Positions 27,830-36,225 of a DNA stretch of 59,870 nucleotides are shown one piece after another. Both the position numbers and the translations under genes were made by a program. The notes beneath the pieces were generated by a model, which ran no database searches, had not been told where the DNA came from, and saw only the letters and a program-made list of their open reading frames with translations. The stretch's first letter is position 1. The number at the start of each line of letters is the position of its first letter. Source of the stretch: an uncultured bacterium (GTDB lineage Bacteria; Pseudomonadota; Gammaproteobacteria; Burkholderiales; CAIKXV01); assembly GCA_903873475.1 (NCBI GenBank), contig CAIQON010000235.1, positions 1 through 59,870 of the forward strand, in the 5' to 3' direction.

Positions 27830-29227
27830 ATGTCGAATGACGTTTCCCTGCTGCCCGGTGCCACGCGTGACCTGGCGACCTTCGCTGCCGGACTGACCTA
27901 TGAGGCGATCCCCGCCGAGGCGGTCGAGCGCATCAAGTCGAGCGTGCTCGACAGCATCGGGTGCTTCCTTTTCGGCTCCACGTTGCCATGGACGCGCAAG
28001 GTGATGGCACTGGCCCGCGCCGAAGGAGGGACCCCGGTCGCGTCGGTCTATGGAACCGGCGAGCGGACCTCGCTGTCGCTTGCGGCGCTGGTCAACGGGA
28101 CGTCGGGCCATGCATTCGAACTCGACGACATCCACAAGGAGTCGATCGTGCATGCGGGTTCCATCGCCACGCCGATCGCCCTGTCGTTCGCGGAGAAGCA
28201 GGGTGGTGCATCGGGACGGTCGGTGATCACCTCGATGGTGGCAGGCTACGAGGTCGGGCATCGGGTGGGTAGCGCCGCAACGATGAGCCTGTTCTTCCGC
28301 GGCTTCCATCCGCAGGGCACGTCCGGGGCATTCGTCGCGGCCGCCACCGCGGCGCGCGCGATGGACCTCGACGACAAGCGGTTCCTGCACGCGCTTGGCA
28401 TCGTCGGTTCCCAGGCAGGGGGGCTGATGGCTGCGCAGGAAGGCGCGATGGTCAAGCGCTTCCACAGCGGCCGCGCCGCGCAGAGCGGCATCTATGCCGC
28501 CACCCTCGCTGCCGACGACTTCACCGGGATCACGGATGTCCTGGAGGCGGGTTACGGCGGCTACCTGAGCTCGTACTCCGACAAGCCGGCCCCGGCGCGG
28601 CTGACCGACGGCCTCGGGACGCGATGGGAGACCCTCGCGGTCGGCTACAAGCCCCATGCGAGCGTCACGAGCATCCACACCGCGCTCGACGGCCTGGGCG
28701 AGATCCTGAAGGAACATTCGCTGGCGGCGGGCGACGTGGCTCGCGTGGACGCGGGGTTGAGCCCGATGACGCACGTGCACTGTGCCTGGGAGTACAAGGC
28801 GCAGGGCGTGACGGCCGCCCAGATGAACCTGTACTACGGTCTGGCCGTGATCGCGGTCGACGGCATGGCGTTCACCGAGCAGTACCGCGAGGATCGGCTC
28901 AAGGATCCGAGGCTGCTCGACTTCATCTCCCGGGTTTCGGCGACCGTCGATCCGGAGATCGAGGCAATGGGCGCCCCGTTCCGGCATTCGGCGCGCATCC
29001 GGGTGACGACGCACGACGGCAGGGTGATCGAGAAGATGATCCTGCATCGCCGTGGCAGTCCCGAAGCCCCGCTGAAGCCCGAGGACATCGAGTACAAGTA
29101 CCGGCATGTCGTCCGCTCGTGCATCCCCGAGGCGCGCATGGAGCGCATCCTCGAGCTGGTGCGACGTCTGGAACGCCTCGACACGACCGCCGAACTGATC
29201 GAACTGCTCGCCGCACCCACCCACTGA
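27830..29227 (+). CDS. MmgE/PrpD-family protein
   Basis: 465 aa. This family contains 2-methylcitrate dehydratase, cis-aconitate decarboxylase and iminodisuccinate epimerase. Visible landmarks: LDSIGCFLFGS, HAFELDDIHKES with VHAGS, FHPQGTSGAFVAAA, KRFHSGRAAQSG, YKPHASVTSIH, and the C-terminal GSPEAPLKPEDIEYKYRH. It is full length. A Bug gene lies upstream (306-bp gap) and a C-terminal piece of a second family member follows at once. The substrate cannot be deduced; many Burkholderiales keep dozens of these next to Bug genes. Confidence 0.9.
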   Translation: MSNDVSLLPGATRDLATFAAGLTYEAIPAEAVERIKSSVLDSIGCFLFGSTLPWTRKVMALARAEGGTPVASVYGTGERTSLSLAALVNGTSGHAFELDDIHKESIVHAGSIATPIALSFAEKQGGASGRSVITSMVAGYEVGHRVGSAATMSLFFRGFHPQGTSGAFVAAATAARAMDLDDKRFLHALGIVGSQAGGLMAAQEGAMVKRFHSGRAAQSGIYAATLAADDFTGITDVLEAGYGGYLSSYSDKPAPARLTDGLGTRWETLAVGYKPHASVTSIHTALDGLGEILKEHSLAAGDVARVDAGLSPMTHVHCAWEYKAQGVTAAQMNLYYGLAVIAVDGMAFTEQYREDRLKDPRLLDFISRVSATVDPEIEAMGAPFRHSARIRVTTHDGRVIEKMILHRRGSPEAPLKPEDIEYKYRHVVRSCIPEARMERILELVRRLERLDTTAELIELLAAPTH

Positions 29228-29244
29228 ACCGGACGACCGATCCG

Positions 29245-29502
29245 AAGCTGCCGCGCGGTGTGTCCTGCCATACGACGATCACGATGGCATCCGGCGAGGC
29301 TTACGTATCGCAGGTCGACTTTCCGAAGGGTTCGGTCCAGAACCCGATGTCCGATGATGAACTGCGTGCGAAGTTCGAAAGCCTTTCCGTGCCGGTCGTT
29401 GGGCGCGCCCGTGCGGCCAGGATCGCCGATACCGTGGTGGCGATCGAAAAGTGCCCGGACGTCGGGCAGTTGATGCGCCTGACGATGGGGCGCGCGGGCT
29501 GA
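29245..29502 (+). pseudogene. C-terminal remnant of a second MmgE/PrpD gene
   Basis: The frame reads KLPRGVSCHTTITMASGEAY then VDFPKGSVQNPMSDDELRAKFESL, the usual C-terminal segment of MmgE/PrpD proteins (PKGSPxNPMSDEEL-KF), ending RLTMGRAG. The preceding about 380 residues are missing; the frame runs without a family match into the 3' end of the complete gene upstream. ATG 29284 could start a 72-aa peptide, but a broken gene is more likely. The complete neighbour has its own equivalent segment, so this is not its displaced tail. Confidence 0.7.
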
Positions 29503-29555
29503 GGCGATGTTTCGCGCCTGCCGACCGGCGGTATCGCGCGTGCTAGTCTTCGTCC

Positions 29556-29578
29556 GGGCGGCAGGATCGCTGCCGCCC
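29556..29578. promoter_or_regulatory. Perfect inverted repeat (hairpin or operator)
   Basis: GGGCGGCA, a 7-nt loop GGATCGC, then TGCCGCCC: an 8-bp perfect stem located 67 nt before the next Bug start. No T-run follows, so it is a weak terminator candidate; a regulator-binding site or a leader hairpin are alternatives. Confidence 0.5.
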
Positions 29579-29644
29579 TGTGGTTCGACCCCGACCGTGA
29601 TCTGACGCGGCGGGGATCGGAACATCGAGGAGGAGATCGCTCGA

Positions 29645-30616
29645 ATGATGAAGCCTGTCGTCTTGCACGCCTTTGCATGCTTCGTGCTGTACGGGGCCGC
29701 GCCGGCATCGGCACAGTCGTATCCGTCGAAACCGATCCGCATGATCGTGCCCTTTGCCGCTGGTGCACCGGACGCGGCGGCGCGCATCCTCGCCCAGCAG
29801 CTGCAGGTGCAGATGGGACAGCCGGTGCTGGTCGAGAACCGTCCGGGCGCCAATGGCCTGCCTGGTACCGAGGCGGTGGCCAGGGCAGACCCTGATGGCT
29901 ACACCCTGCTGATGGTCTCGACATCCATCGCGATCAATCCCAGCCTTTATCGCAAGATGCCGTTCGACGTGCAGAAGGACCTCGAGCCGGTGACCGCCGT
30001 GGTCACAGGCCCGGGCTACATCCTGGTGGTGAACCCGGCGTTGCCGGTGAAGACGGTGAAGGAACTGGTGGCGCTGGCGAAGACCCCCGGCAGGCAGCTC
30101 ACCTACGGCACGCCCGGTTTCGGCAATGCGCTGCACCTGGCGACCGAGATGTTCACCACGCGTGCCGGCATCAGCGTCACGCATGCGCCGTACAAGGGTG
30201 CAGGGCCTGCGATTGCCGACCTGATCGGCGGCCATATCCAGATGATGTTCGTGACGCCGCCGCTGTCGATGCCGCATATCCGCTCGGGCAAGCTGCGTCC
30301 GATCGGCTTCGCCGGCCCGAAGCGCTGGTCCGAGCTGCCGGACGTGCCGGTGATGGCCGAAGCGGGCATCGAGGGCGTGGTGCTCGACGGCGGCTGGTAC
30401 GGGCTGTTCGCGCCCGCGCGCACGCCGTCCGTGATCGTGAACCGGCTGCACGCCGAAGTTCAGAAGGCGCTTGGCGTCTCGGACGTGCGCGAGCGCTATG
30501 CGAAGATGATGCTCGATCCGGTGGGCAACACACCGGCCGAATTCAGGGTGGAACTGGCGGACCAGATCCGGAAGTACGCCGAGCTGGTGAAGGCGGCGAA
30601 GATCGAGCCGCAGTGA
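29645..30616 (+). CDS. Bug/TctC-family periplasmic solute-binding protein (8 of 15)
   Basis: 323 aa. GAGGAGGAG precedes ATG 29645. Short signal peptide ending APASAQ. Landmarks: YPSKPIRMIVPFAAGAPD (one residue shorter than the usual xxGGxxD loop), MGQPVLVENRPGANG, PDGYTLLMV, HAPYKGAGPAI. First gene of a same-strand set with a cupin, an alpha/beta hydrolase and an acyl-CoA dehydrogenase, suggesting a complete uptake-and-degradation unit. Confidence 0.9.
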   Translation: MMKPVVLHAFACFVLYGAAPASAQSYPSKPIRMIVPFAAGAPDAAARILAQQLQVQMGQPVLVENRPGANGLPGTEAVARADPDGYTLLMVSTSIAINPSLYRKMPFDVQKDLEPVTAVVTGPGYILVVNPALPVKTVKELVALAKTPGRQLTYGTPGFGNALHLATEMFTTRAGISVTHAPYKGAGPAIADLIGGHIQMMFVTPPLSMPHIRSGKLRPIGFAGPKRWSELPDVPVMAEAGIEGVVLDGGWYGLFAPARTPSVIVNRLHAEVQKALGVSDVRERYAKMMLDPVGNTPAEFRVELADQIRKYAELVKAAKIEPQ

Positions 30617-30649
30617 CCCGCAGTGTCCATGAACAGGGAGGGGGAGCGC

Positions 30650-31126
30650 ATGAAGATGAAGGTACGCCGGGTCGTCACCGGCCATGATGCACAGGGCAAG
30701 GCAGTAGTTTGCATCGACGAGATCGCAAAGAACGTGCTGTCGCGGCGCCAGGGCATCGAGGCAGCCGTGGTCTGGTCGACCGACACCTTCCCTGTCGACA
30801 ACGACGACGACGAGGACGGCAGCTTGCGTCCGATGGACACCACGCTCGACAACGGCACCGTGTTCCGCATCGTGCGCTACGAGCCGGGCGTCGTGCCGCG
30901 CCGGCATCGCACCGACTCGGTCGACTACGCGGTGGTGATGTCCGGGTCGATCGACATGGAACTCGACGGGCAGACCGTCACGCTGAACGCCGGCGACGTG
31001 CTGATCCAGCGCGGTACGATCCACAACTGGGTGAACCGCGGTACCGAGCCGTGCATGATCGCCTTCGTGCTGGTGTCGGCGAAGCCGGTCACCGCGGGCG
31101 GCAAGCCGCTCGAGGCGCACGGCTGA
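30650..31126 (+). CDS. Cupin-domain protein
   Basis: 158 aa from ATG 30650, which has GGGAGGGGGAG 4 nt before it; GTG 30623 is in frame but lacks a ribosome binding site. A single cupin barrel: VVPRRHRTDSVDYAVVMSG forms motif 1 with one His visible instead of two, and GDVLIQRGTIHNWVN forms motif 2 with its His. The metal site may therefore be incomplete or non-classical. It follows a Bug gene and precedes a hydrolase. Confidence 0.85.
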   Translation: MKMKVRRVVTGHDAQGKAVVCIDEIAKNVLSRRQGIEAAVVWSTDTFPVDNDDDEDGSLRPMDTTLDNGTVFRIVRYEPGVVPRRHRTDSVDYAVVMSGSIDMELDGQTVTLNAGDVLIQRGTIHNWVNRGTEPCMIAFVLVSAKPVTAGGKPLEAHG

Positions 31127-31186
31127 CCTCGCCTCGCCGCGCAACGACCTGCATCGCATCCCAGTCAACACACCGGAGAAACACCA

Positions 31187-32044
31187 ATGCCCGAGGCCCG
31201 TGTCCGCGGCGTCATCCTCAACTACGAAGTCATCGGCAGCGAAGGTCCGTGGATTGCGCTGACCCCGGGCAGCCGCCGCTCGTACCATGAACTGATCCCG
31301 CTGTCGAAACAGCTGGCGAAGGACGGCTACCGGGTGCTGCTGCACGACCGCCGCAACTGCGGGGCCTCCGAGGTCGGCATCGAGGGTATCGGTTCGGAGC
31401 ACGAGATCTGGGCCGACGACCTGCATGCGCTGGCTGGCCAGCTCGGCGCACTGCCGCTGTTCGTCGGCGGTTCCTCGGCTGGCGCGCGGTTGGCGATCCT
31501 GTTCGCCCTGCGCCACCCGGAAGCGGTCAGCGGGTTGCTGCTGTGGCGCCTGACCGGTGGCCAGCATGCGGTGCAGAAGCTGGCGCGCCAGTACTATGAG
31601 CAGTTCGCCGAGATGGCCAAGGCGGGCGGCATGGGTGCGGTCTGCGAGTCCGAGCACTTCAAGGCGTGCATTGCTGCACGAGCCTCGAACCGCGAGCGCC
31701 TGATGGCGATGGACCCAGCCGAGTTCATCCGCGTGATGGACCTCTGGCGCGACAACTTCCTGGCCGCGGCCACGCTGCCGATCGTCGGTGCGACCGAGGA
31801 ACAGCTGCGCAACCTGAAGATGCCGGTCTGCCTGATCGCCGGCAACGACAAGGTGCATACGCCGGTGACCGCGCGCAAGGCGGCCAGCCTGCTGCCCAAC
31901 GCGGTGTTCCACGACGACGTGGTCGAGAAGCACCCGGACGACAACCTGCTGAACGACTGGAACCCGGCCGAGTGGCGCAGCAGGGAACCCCGCATCGCTG
32001 AACTGTTCCTGGCGCTGATGGCCAAGGCGACCGGACGGTCCTGA
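31187..32044 (+). CDS. Alpha/beta hydrolase
   Basis: 285 aa, cytoplasmic. Core motifs: LTPGSRRSYHE (oxyanion strand), LHDRRNCGASE, nucleophile elbow GGSSAG with Ser97, acid candidate in IAGNDKVHTP, and His candidate in VEKHPDDN. The pattern resembles 3-oxoadipate enol-lactonase and C-C-bond hydrolases. Located between a cupin and an acyl-CoA dehydrogenase, so it may open or cleave a ring or lactone intermediate; this is inference. Confidence 0.88.
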   Translation: MPEARVRGVILNYEVIGSEGPWIALTPGSRRSYHELIPLSKQLAKDGYRVLLHDRRNCGASEVGIEGIGSEHEIWADDLHALAGQLGALPLFVGGSSAGARLAILFALRHPEAVSGLLLWRLTGGQHAVQKLARQYYEQFAEMAKAGGMGAVCESEHFKACIAARASNRERLMAMDPAEFIRVMDLWRDNFLAAATLPIVGATEEQLRNLKMPVCLIAGNDKVHTPVTARKAASLLPNAVFHDDVVEKHPDDNLLNDWNPAEWRSREPRIAELFLALMAKATGRS

Positions 32045-32091
32045 CACGCCGGGGCGAGGATCGCCTCGGACGCGCTGCCGGGGCGCTCGCC

Positions 32092-32097
32092 TATACT
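32092..32097 (+). promoter_or_regulatory. Possible -10 promoter element for the acyl-CoA dehydrogenase
   Basis: TATACT, in an otherwise very GC-rich spacer, 29 nt before the ATG at 32127. No clear -35 was seen at the right distance, so a separate promoter for the dehydrogenase is tentative. Confidence 0.35.
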
Positions 32098-32126
32098 CGA
32101 ATTCCGCACACGACCGCGATCGCCCC

Positions 32127-33302
32127 ATGGACCACGCACCCGCCTCTCCCTCCTCCGACGAAACCCGCATGCTGCAGGAACTGGTCGCGAAGTTCGTCGA
32201 CCACGACCTGATGCCGCTCGAGCCCGCCGTACTCAGGCGCGAGGCGCAGGGCGAGGGCTACAAGCTGACCGAGGACGAGGAAAAGGCGCTGCATGCGCGC
32301 TGCCGCGAACTGGGCCTGTGGGGGCTCGACGTGCCCGAGGAATTCGGCGGCGCCAACCTGCCCCTGCTGTCCCTGGCCGCGGCCGAGGAGGAGATGGGCC
32401 GCGCCTGCGTGCCGTTCCTGATCCCGCCGGACAGCCCGAACCTGCACATGATGCTCGCGGTGGCCACGCCGATGCAGCGCGAGAAGTACTTGGCGCCGTA
32501 CGCGACCGGCGAGATGCGCTCGGCGGTGGCGATCTCCGAGCCTGGTGCCGGCGGCGATCCGGCCGGCATGATCACGCGCGCAGTACGCGAGGGCGACCAG
32601 TGGGTGATCAACGGCCGCAAGATCTGGGTCTCGAACATCCCGCGCGCCGACTTCATCATCCTGATGGCGCGCACCGGCGCCGGCAAGCGGCAGGACGGCA
32701 TCTCGGCCTTCATCGTCGAGAAGGGCACGAAGGGCTACATCATCGAGCGCGAGATCGCGATGATCGGTGGCCGCAAGACCTACGAACTGGTGTTCGACGA
32801 TTGCCGCATTCCGGCGGAGAACCTGCTCGGCGAACTCGACCGTGGCTATGCGCCGATGCAGCTGCGCCTGAACGTGCGCCGGATGCAGATGGGCGCGCGC
32901 TGCGTCGGCATGGCGCGACGCGCGCTCGAGATGATGGCCGAGCATGCCCGCCAGCGCGTCACCTGGGGCGTGCGCCTGGCCGACCGGCAGGCGATCCAGT
33001 GGTTCGCCGCCGATGCCGCGATGGAAATCCATGCCTGCCGGCTGATGGTCAGCGACCTCGCGGTGAAGCTCGGCGCGGGCATCGACGTGCGCAGCGAAGC
33101 ATCCATCCTGAAGGTGCGCTCGACCGAAATGGCGCAGACGGTGCTGGACAACGCGATGCAGACGCTGGGCGCGATGGGCATGACGAAAGAACTGCCGCTG
33201 CAGCTGATGCACCAGCAGGTGCGGGTGATGCGCATCTACGAAGGCCCGTCCGAGGTGCACCGCAGCGCCATCGGGCGCCGGGTGCTGGGGTCGAAGGTCT
33301 GA
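32127..33302 (+). CDS. Acyl-CoA dehydrogenase
   Basis: 391 aa flavoenzyme that forms an alpha,beta double bond in an acyl-CoA. Landmarks: LGLWGLDVPEEFGGANLP, AVAISEPGAGGDPAGM (FAD/substrate loop), WVINGRKIWVSN, the catalytic-base region RIYEGPSEVHRSAIGR with Glu372, and the C-terminal helices of the family. No signal peptide. Last gene of the Bug-cupin-hydrolase set; the sigma-factor gene begins 13 nt after its stop. Confidence 0.93.
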   Translation: MDHAPASPSSDETRMLQELVAKFVDHDLMPLEPAVLRREAQGEGYKLTEDEEKALHARCRELGLWGLDVPEEFGGANLPLLSLAAAEEEMGRACVPFLIPPDSPNLHMMLAVATPMQREKYLAPYATGEMRSAVAISEPGAGGDPAGMITRAVREGDQWVINGRKIWVSNIPRADFIILMARTGAGKRQDGISAFIVEKGTKGYIIEREIAMIGGRKTYELVFDDCRIPAENLLGELDRGYAPMQLRLNVRRMQMGARCVGMARRALEMMAEHARQRVTWGVRLADRQAIQWFAADAAMEIHACRLMVSDLAVKLGAGIDVRSEASILKVRSTEMAQTVLDNAMQTLGAMGMTKELPLQLMHQQVRVMRIYEGPSEVHRSAIGRRVLGSKV

Positions 33303-33315
33303 CGGACGCGGCGCG

Positions 33316-33897
33316 GTGGAGAGTGACCGGGATCTGGTCGAGGCCGTGATCGCGGGCCAGGCGGGGGCGATCGACCGTTTCGTGGACCGTCATGCACGCA
33401 TGGTCTTCTGGGTCGCCCGGTGCGAGACTGGCCTCGGCCTTCAGGATGCGGACGCGGTCCTGCAGCGCGTGTTCATGCACCTGCTTGACGACGATGCCCG
33501 CCGGCTCCGCGAATGGCAGGGCGATGAAGTGGAGCCGTATCTGCGGCAGGTTGCGCGCAACGAAGCGATCGCGTTCTCGCGCGAGATGGCTCGTACCGGG
33601 CAGGGCAGGCCCGACGTGGAGGGCCTGCCGGACTTCGCCGACAGAGCGTTCGATGCAGCCGCGCGTGCGCAGCTCTCGGACGTGCGTGATTGCCTGGTCG
33701 ATTGCTACGACCTGCTCGCCCCGGCGGAGCAGCGCGTGGTGGTGTTCCACTACCAGGACGAGCTGGACCAGCGTTCGATCGCCATCATGCTCGGCCTGAC
33801 CCCTGCCGCTGCGTCGAAGCGCGACGCGCGCGCGACGCGCAGGTTGCGCGGTTGCCTGTCGACGAAGCTCGGGCGCAAGCGATGGGTGCTTGCATGA
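33316..33897 (+). CDS. ECF-type RNA polymerase sigma factor
   Basis: 193 aa from GTG. Region 2 corresponds to about residues 8-75 (DLVEAVIAGQAGAIDRFV...DADAVLQRVFMHLL), and region 4 to about 125-180 (YDLLAPAEQRVVVFHYQD and RSIAIMLGLTPAAASKRDARATRRL, the HTH that reads the -35). It starts 13 nt after the dehydrogenase and overlaps the next gene by 8 nt, so the next gene is its likely regulatory partner. Confidence 0.85.
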   Translation: MESDRDLVEAVIAGQAGAIDRFVDRHARMVFWVARCETGLGLQDADAVLQRVFMHLLDDDARRLREWQGDEVEPYLRQVARNEAIAFSREMARTGQGRPDVEGLPDFADRAFDAAARAQLSDVRDCLVDCYDLLAPAEQRVVVFHYQDELDQRSIAIMLGLTPAAASKRDARATRRLRGCLSTKLGRKRWVLA

Positions 33898-34498
33898 GCC
33901 TGCGCACGACGCGATGCTGAATCGAGGTCATTTCGATTCGCTCGAACTCGACGCAGTGCTGCGCGGTCGCCAGGACACCATCGTCGATGCATACCACCTC
34001 AATACCTGCCGCACCTGCCGGGAAGCCCTGCTCGATCTAACCTTGCTGGCCGGGCTCGCCAGGGGCGCGCCGTTCGACGACCCGCTCGAGCCCGGCGCGT
34101 CAGGGGACGATGGAAACATGGACGGAACCGGACCAGCCGTGGACCGCACCGGCGGCGGCACGCTCGACGTCGAATCGGTGTTTGCCCAGTTCGCTGCGCT
34201 CGAGGTCGCGGGCCGGGCGTCGCGCGAACCGGCGACGGGGCAGCCGTTCCCCGGCGTCCTCAGCGAGGAGACGGATCACCTGCTGGCAACCGACATGCAG
34301 GCCCTGCTTGCCGCCGCCTTCGCCGCGGACGCGCAGGAACCTCGTTTCCTCGACCACCTGCGTCATCTGCGGGCATGCGGAACGTGCCTTGGGCGTTTCC
34401 TGCGCGTATCCAGCCGGGACATGCCGTCACCCCGGCTTGTCAGGCGGATCGCACGCGCGTTCCAGCCGGCGCCGAAGCCCGGTCCCGATGCCGAGTGA
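33890..34498 (+). CDS. Putative zinc-binding partner (anti-sigma-like) of the ECF sigma factor
   Basis: 202 aa from TTG 33890 (ATG 33914 is an alternative). It holds two copies of H-x3-C-x2-C: H36-LNT-C40-RT-C43 and H159-LRA-C163-GT-C166. Single motifs of this type define zinc-binding anti-sigma (ZAS) domains. The segments around them also resemble each other (DAVLRGRQ..HLNTC and MQALLAAAF..HLRAC), pointing to an internal duplication. No transmembrane helix was seen, so it would be a soluble regulator. Its overlap with the sigma gene supports joint expression. Function is inferred from context and motif. Confidence 0.65.
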   Translation: MHEPAHDAMLNRGHFDSLELDAVLRGRQDTIVDAYHLNTCRTCREALLDLTLLAGLARGAPFDDPLEPGASGDDGNMDGTGPAVDRTGGGTLDVESVFAQFAALEVAGRASREPATGQPFPGVLSEETDHLLATDMQALLAAAFAADAQEPRFLDHLRHLRACGTCLGRFLRVSSRDMPSPRLVRRIARAFQPAPKPGPDAE

Positions 34499-34569
34499 AC
34501 CCTTTCCGCGATCGCCGCGCGGGCCGGGCTCGCGGCTAGAATGATCACTCGACCACCGCGAGCCTCGCC

Positions 34570-35211
34570 CTGGACTCCGATACCGAGCGCTACTACCGGC
34601 TGAACGCCAGCGAAGTCGCCGGCCGCTACGAAGCGGTGGCGAGCCCCGTCGCCCGCTTTTTCAGGCTCGCTTTCCCGGAGGGCGGCCGCGTGCTCGACGT
34701 GGGCGCGGGCTCGGGTCGTGACCTCGCGGAACTGCTCGCGCTCGGCTACGACGCATGGGGCGCTGAGCCGGTGGCGGAAATGGCATCGGCCGCCCGGGCT
34801 GTCCATCCGCAACTGGCCGGGCGACTCGGCGATGCCTCGCTGCCCGCGCTCGGCCAGCCGTTCGGCGGCGGGTTCGACGGCGTCCTGTGCAGCGCGGTGC
34901 TGATGCACCTGCCCGAGGCAGACCTGTTCGATGCGGCGTTCTCGATCCGGAACGTGCTGCGCCCGCACGGCCGGCTGCTGCTGTCCTTGCCGCTGGCGCG
35001 CGGTGACCTGGCCGGGGGCGAGCGCGGCGTCGATGGGCGGCTGTTCAAGTCCTATGCACCGGAGTACCTGCAACGGCTGTTCGAGCGCATCGGGTTCCAG
35101 CTGGTCGGGCGCTGGGATTCCGACGATGCGCTCGCTCGCGCCGGGACGCGCTGGTATACGTTGTTGCTTGAGTCGCGCCCGGGCATGCCGGACGCAGTGG
35201 CACGCTTCTAG
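34570..35211 (+). CDS. SAM-dependent methyltransferase
   Basis: 213 aa if translation starts at CTG 34570. The first ATG/GTG/TTG in frame (GTG 34636) would remove SDTERYYRLNASEVAGRYEAV, a typical N-terminal helix of class I methyltransferases, and the frame closes at TAG 34537. Motif I: GRVLDVGAGSGRDLAELLALG; acidic post-I: AWGAEPVAEM; then GGFDGVLCSAVLMHLPEADL and LRPHGRLLLSLPL. A TAGAAT at 34537-34542 may be its -10. The substrate is unknown. Confidence 0.82.
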   Translation: MDSDTERYYRLNASEVAGRYEAVASPVARFFRLAFPEGGRVLDVGAGSGRDLAELLALGYDAWGAEPVAEMASAARAVHPQLAGRLGDASLPALGQPFGGGFDGVLCSAVLMHLPEADLFDAAFSIRNVLRPHGRLLLSLPLARGDLAGGERGVDGRLFKSYAPEYLQRLFERIGFQLVGRWDSDDALARAGTRWYTLLLESRPGMPDAVARF

Positions 35212-35244
35212 CATCATGCAGGTCCATCGCTCACGGAGGTCCGG

Positions 35245-36210
35245 ATGAAACGATCGCTCGCACTGCTGCTCATCGCCCTGTGGTCCGGCCCGGTACTCGC
35301 ACAAACCGACTATCCGAACCGACCGGTTCGGGTGATTGCGCCCTTCCCGCCCGGCCAGGGAACCGAGCTCATCGCGCGCGCCGTAGCGGCGCAGCTGACC
35401 GTACAGATGGGCCAGAACTTCTTCGTCGAGAACCGTCCGGGTGCGGCTGGCATCATCGGCACCGAGGCGGTGAAGAACGCCGCGCCCGACGGCTACACGC
35501 TGCTCGTCGCCGGCGGTGGGCCGTTCGCGATCAACATGGCGATGTACGCGAAGCTGCCGTACGACACGCTGCGCGACTTCCAGCCGATCGGGATGATCGC
35601 GGCGGTGCCGAACGTGCTGGTGGTGTCGAACGACTTCCCGGCGACCAACGTGAAGGAGCTGCTCGCCCATGCGGCGAAGCAGGGCGAGAAGCTGAACTAC
35701 GCTTCCTCGGGCGTCGGCGTTCCGAACCACCTGATCATGGAGATGCTCAAGTCCGCAGCCGGCCTGAAGATGACGCATGTGCCATACAAGGGCGCGGCGG
35801 CCAGCATCGCAGCACTGATCTCGGGCGAGATCGGGCTGATGTTCGAGACCCCGGGCGCGATCGTGCCGCACATACGGTCGGGGCGGGTGCGGGCGCTGGC
35901 GGTCAGCAGTGTGCAACGCTCGGTGGCACTGCCGGACCTGCCGACGATCGCCGAGGCCGGGGGGCCCAAGGGATTCGGCGCCCAGGGCTGGTCGGCACTG
36001 GCCGCGCCTGCCGCCACGCCGACCGCGGTCGTGCAGAAGCTGTACTCGGAACTGAAGACTGCACTGGCTCGTCCCGACATGAAGAAGCGCCTGCTCGACA
36101 TCGGGGTCGACCCGCTCGACTTCACGTTCGAGCAGACGGCAGCCTACTTCCGTTCCGAGGTCGAGAACTGGGCGAAGGCGGTGAAGAGCGCCGGCATCAA
36201 GCCGGAGTGA
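35245..36210 (+). CDS. Bug/TctC-family periplasmic solute-binding protein (9 of 15)
   Basis: 321 aa; CGGAGG precedes ATG 35245. Compact signal peptide (KRSLALLLIALWSGPVLAQ). Landmarks: YPNRPVRVIAPFPPGQGTE, MGQNFFVENRPGAAG, PDGYTLLVA, HVPYKGAAASI. It is the only member in this window with Glu at the loop position where the others carry Asp, a residue that contacts the ligand in characterised Bug proteins. Convergent with the two DUF1028 genes, 15 nt apart. Confidence 0.9.
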   Translation: MKRSLALLLIALWSGPVLAQTDYPNRPVRVIAPFPPGQGTELIARAVAAQLTVQMGQNFFVENRPGAAGIIGTEAVKNAAPDGYTLLVAGGGPFAINMAMYAKLPYDTLRDFQPIGMIAAVPNVLVVSNDFPATNVKELLAHAAKQGEKLNYASSGVGVPNHLIMEMLKSAAGLKMTHVPYKGAAASIAALISGEIGLMFETPGAIVPHIRSGRVRALAVSSVQRSVALPDLPTIAEAGGPKGFGAQGWSALAAPAATPTAVVQKLYSELKTALARPDMKKRLLDIGVDPLDFTFEQTAAYFRSEVENWAKAVKSAGIKPE

Positions 36211-36225
36211 TCCGGCTGGTGGCCG

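Noticed and set aside
29543..32170. 875-codon minus-strand ORF opposite a Bug gene, cupin and hydrolase
   Set aside because: It spans three well-supported plus-strand genes and their spacers; the sequence has no domain and a His/Arg-rich shadow composition.
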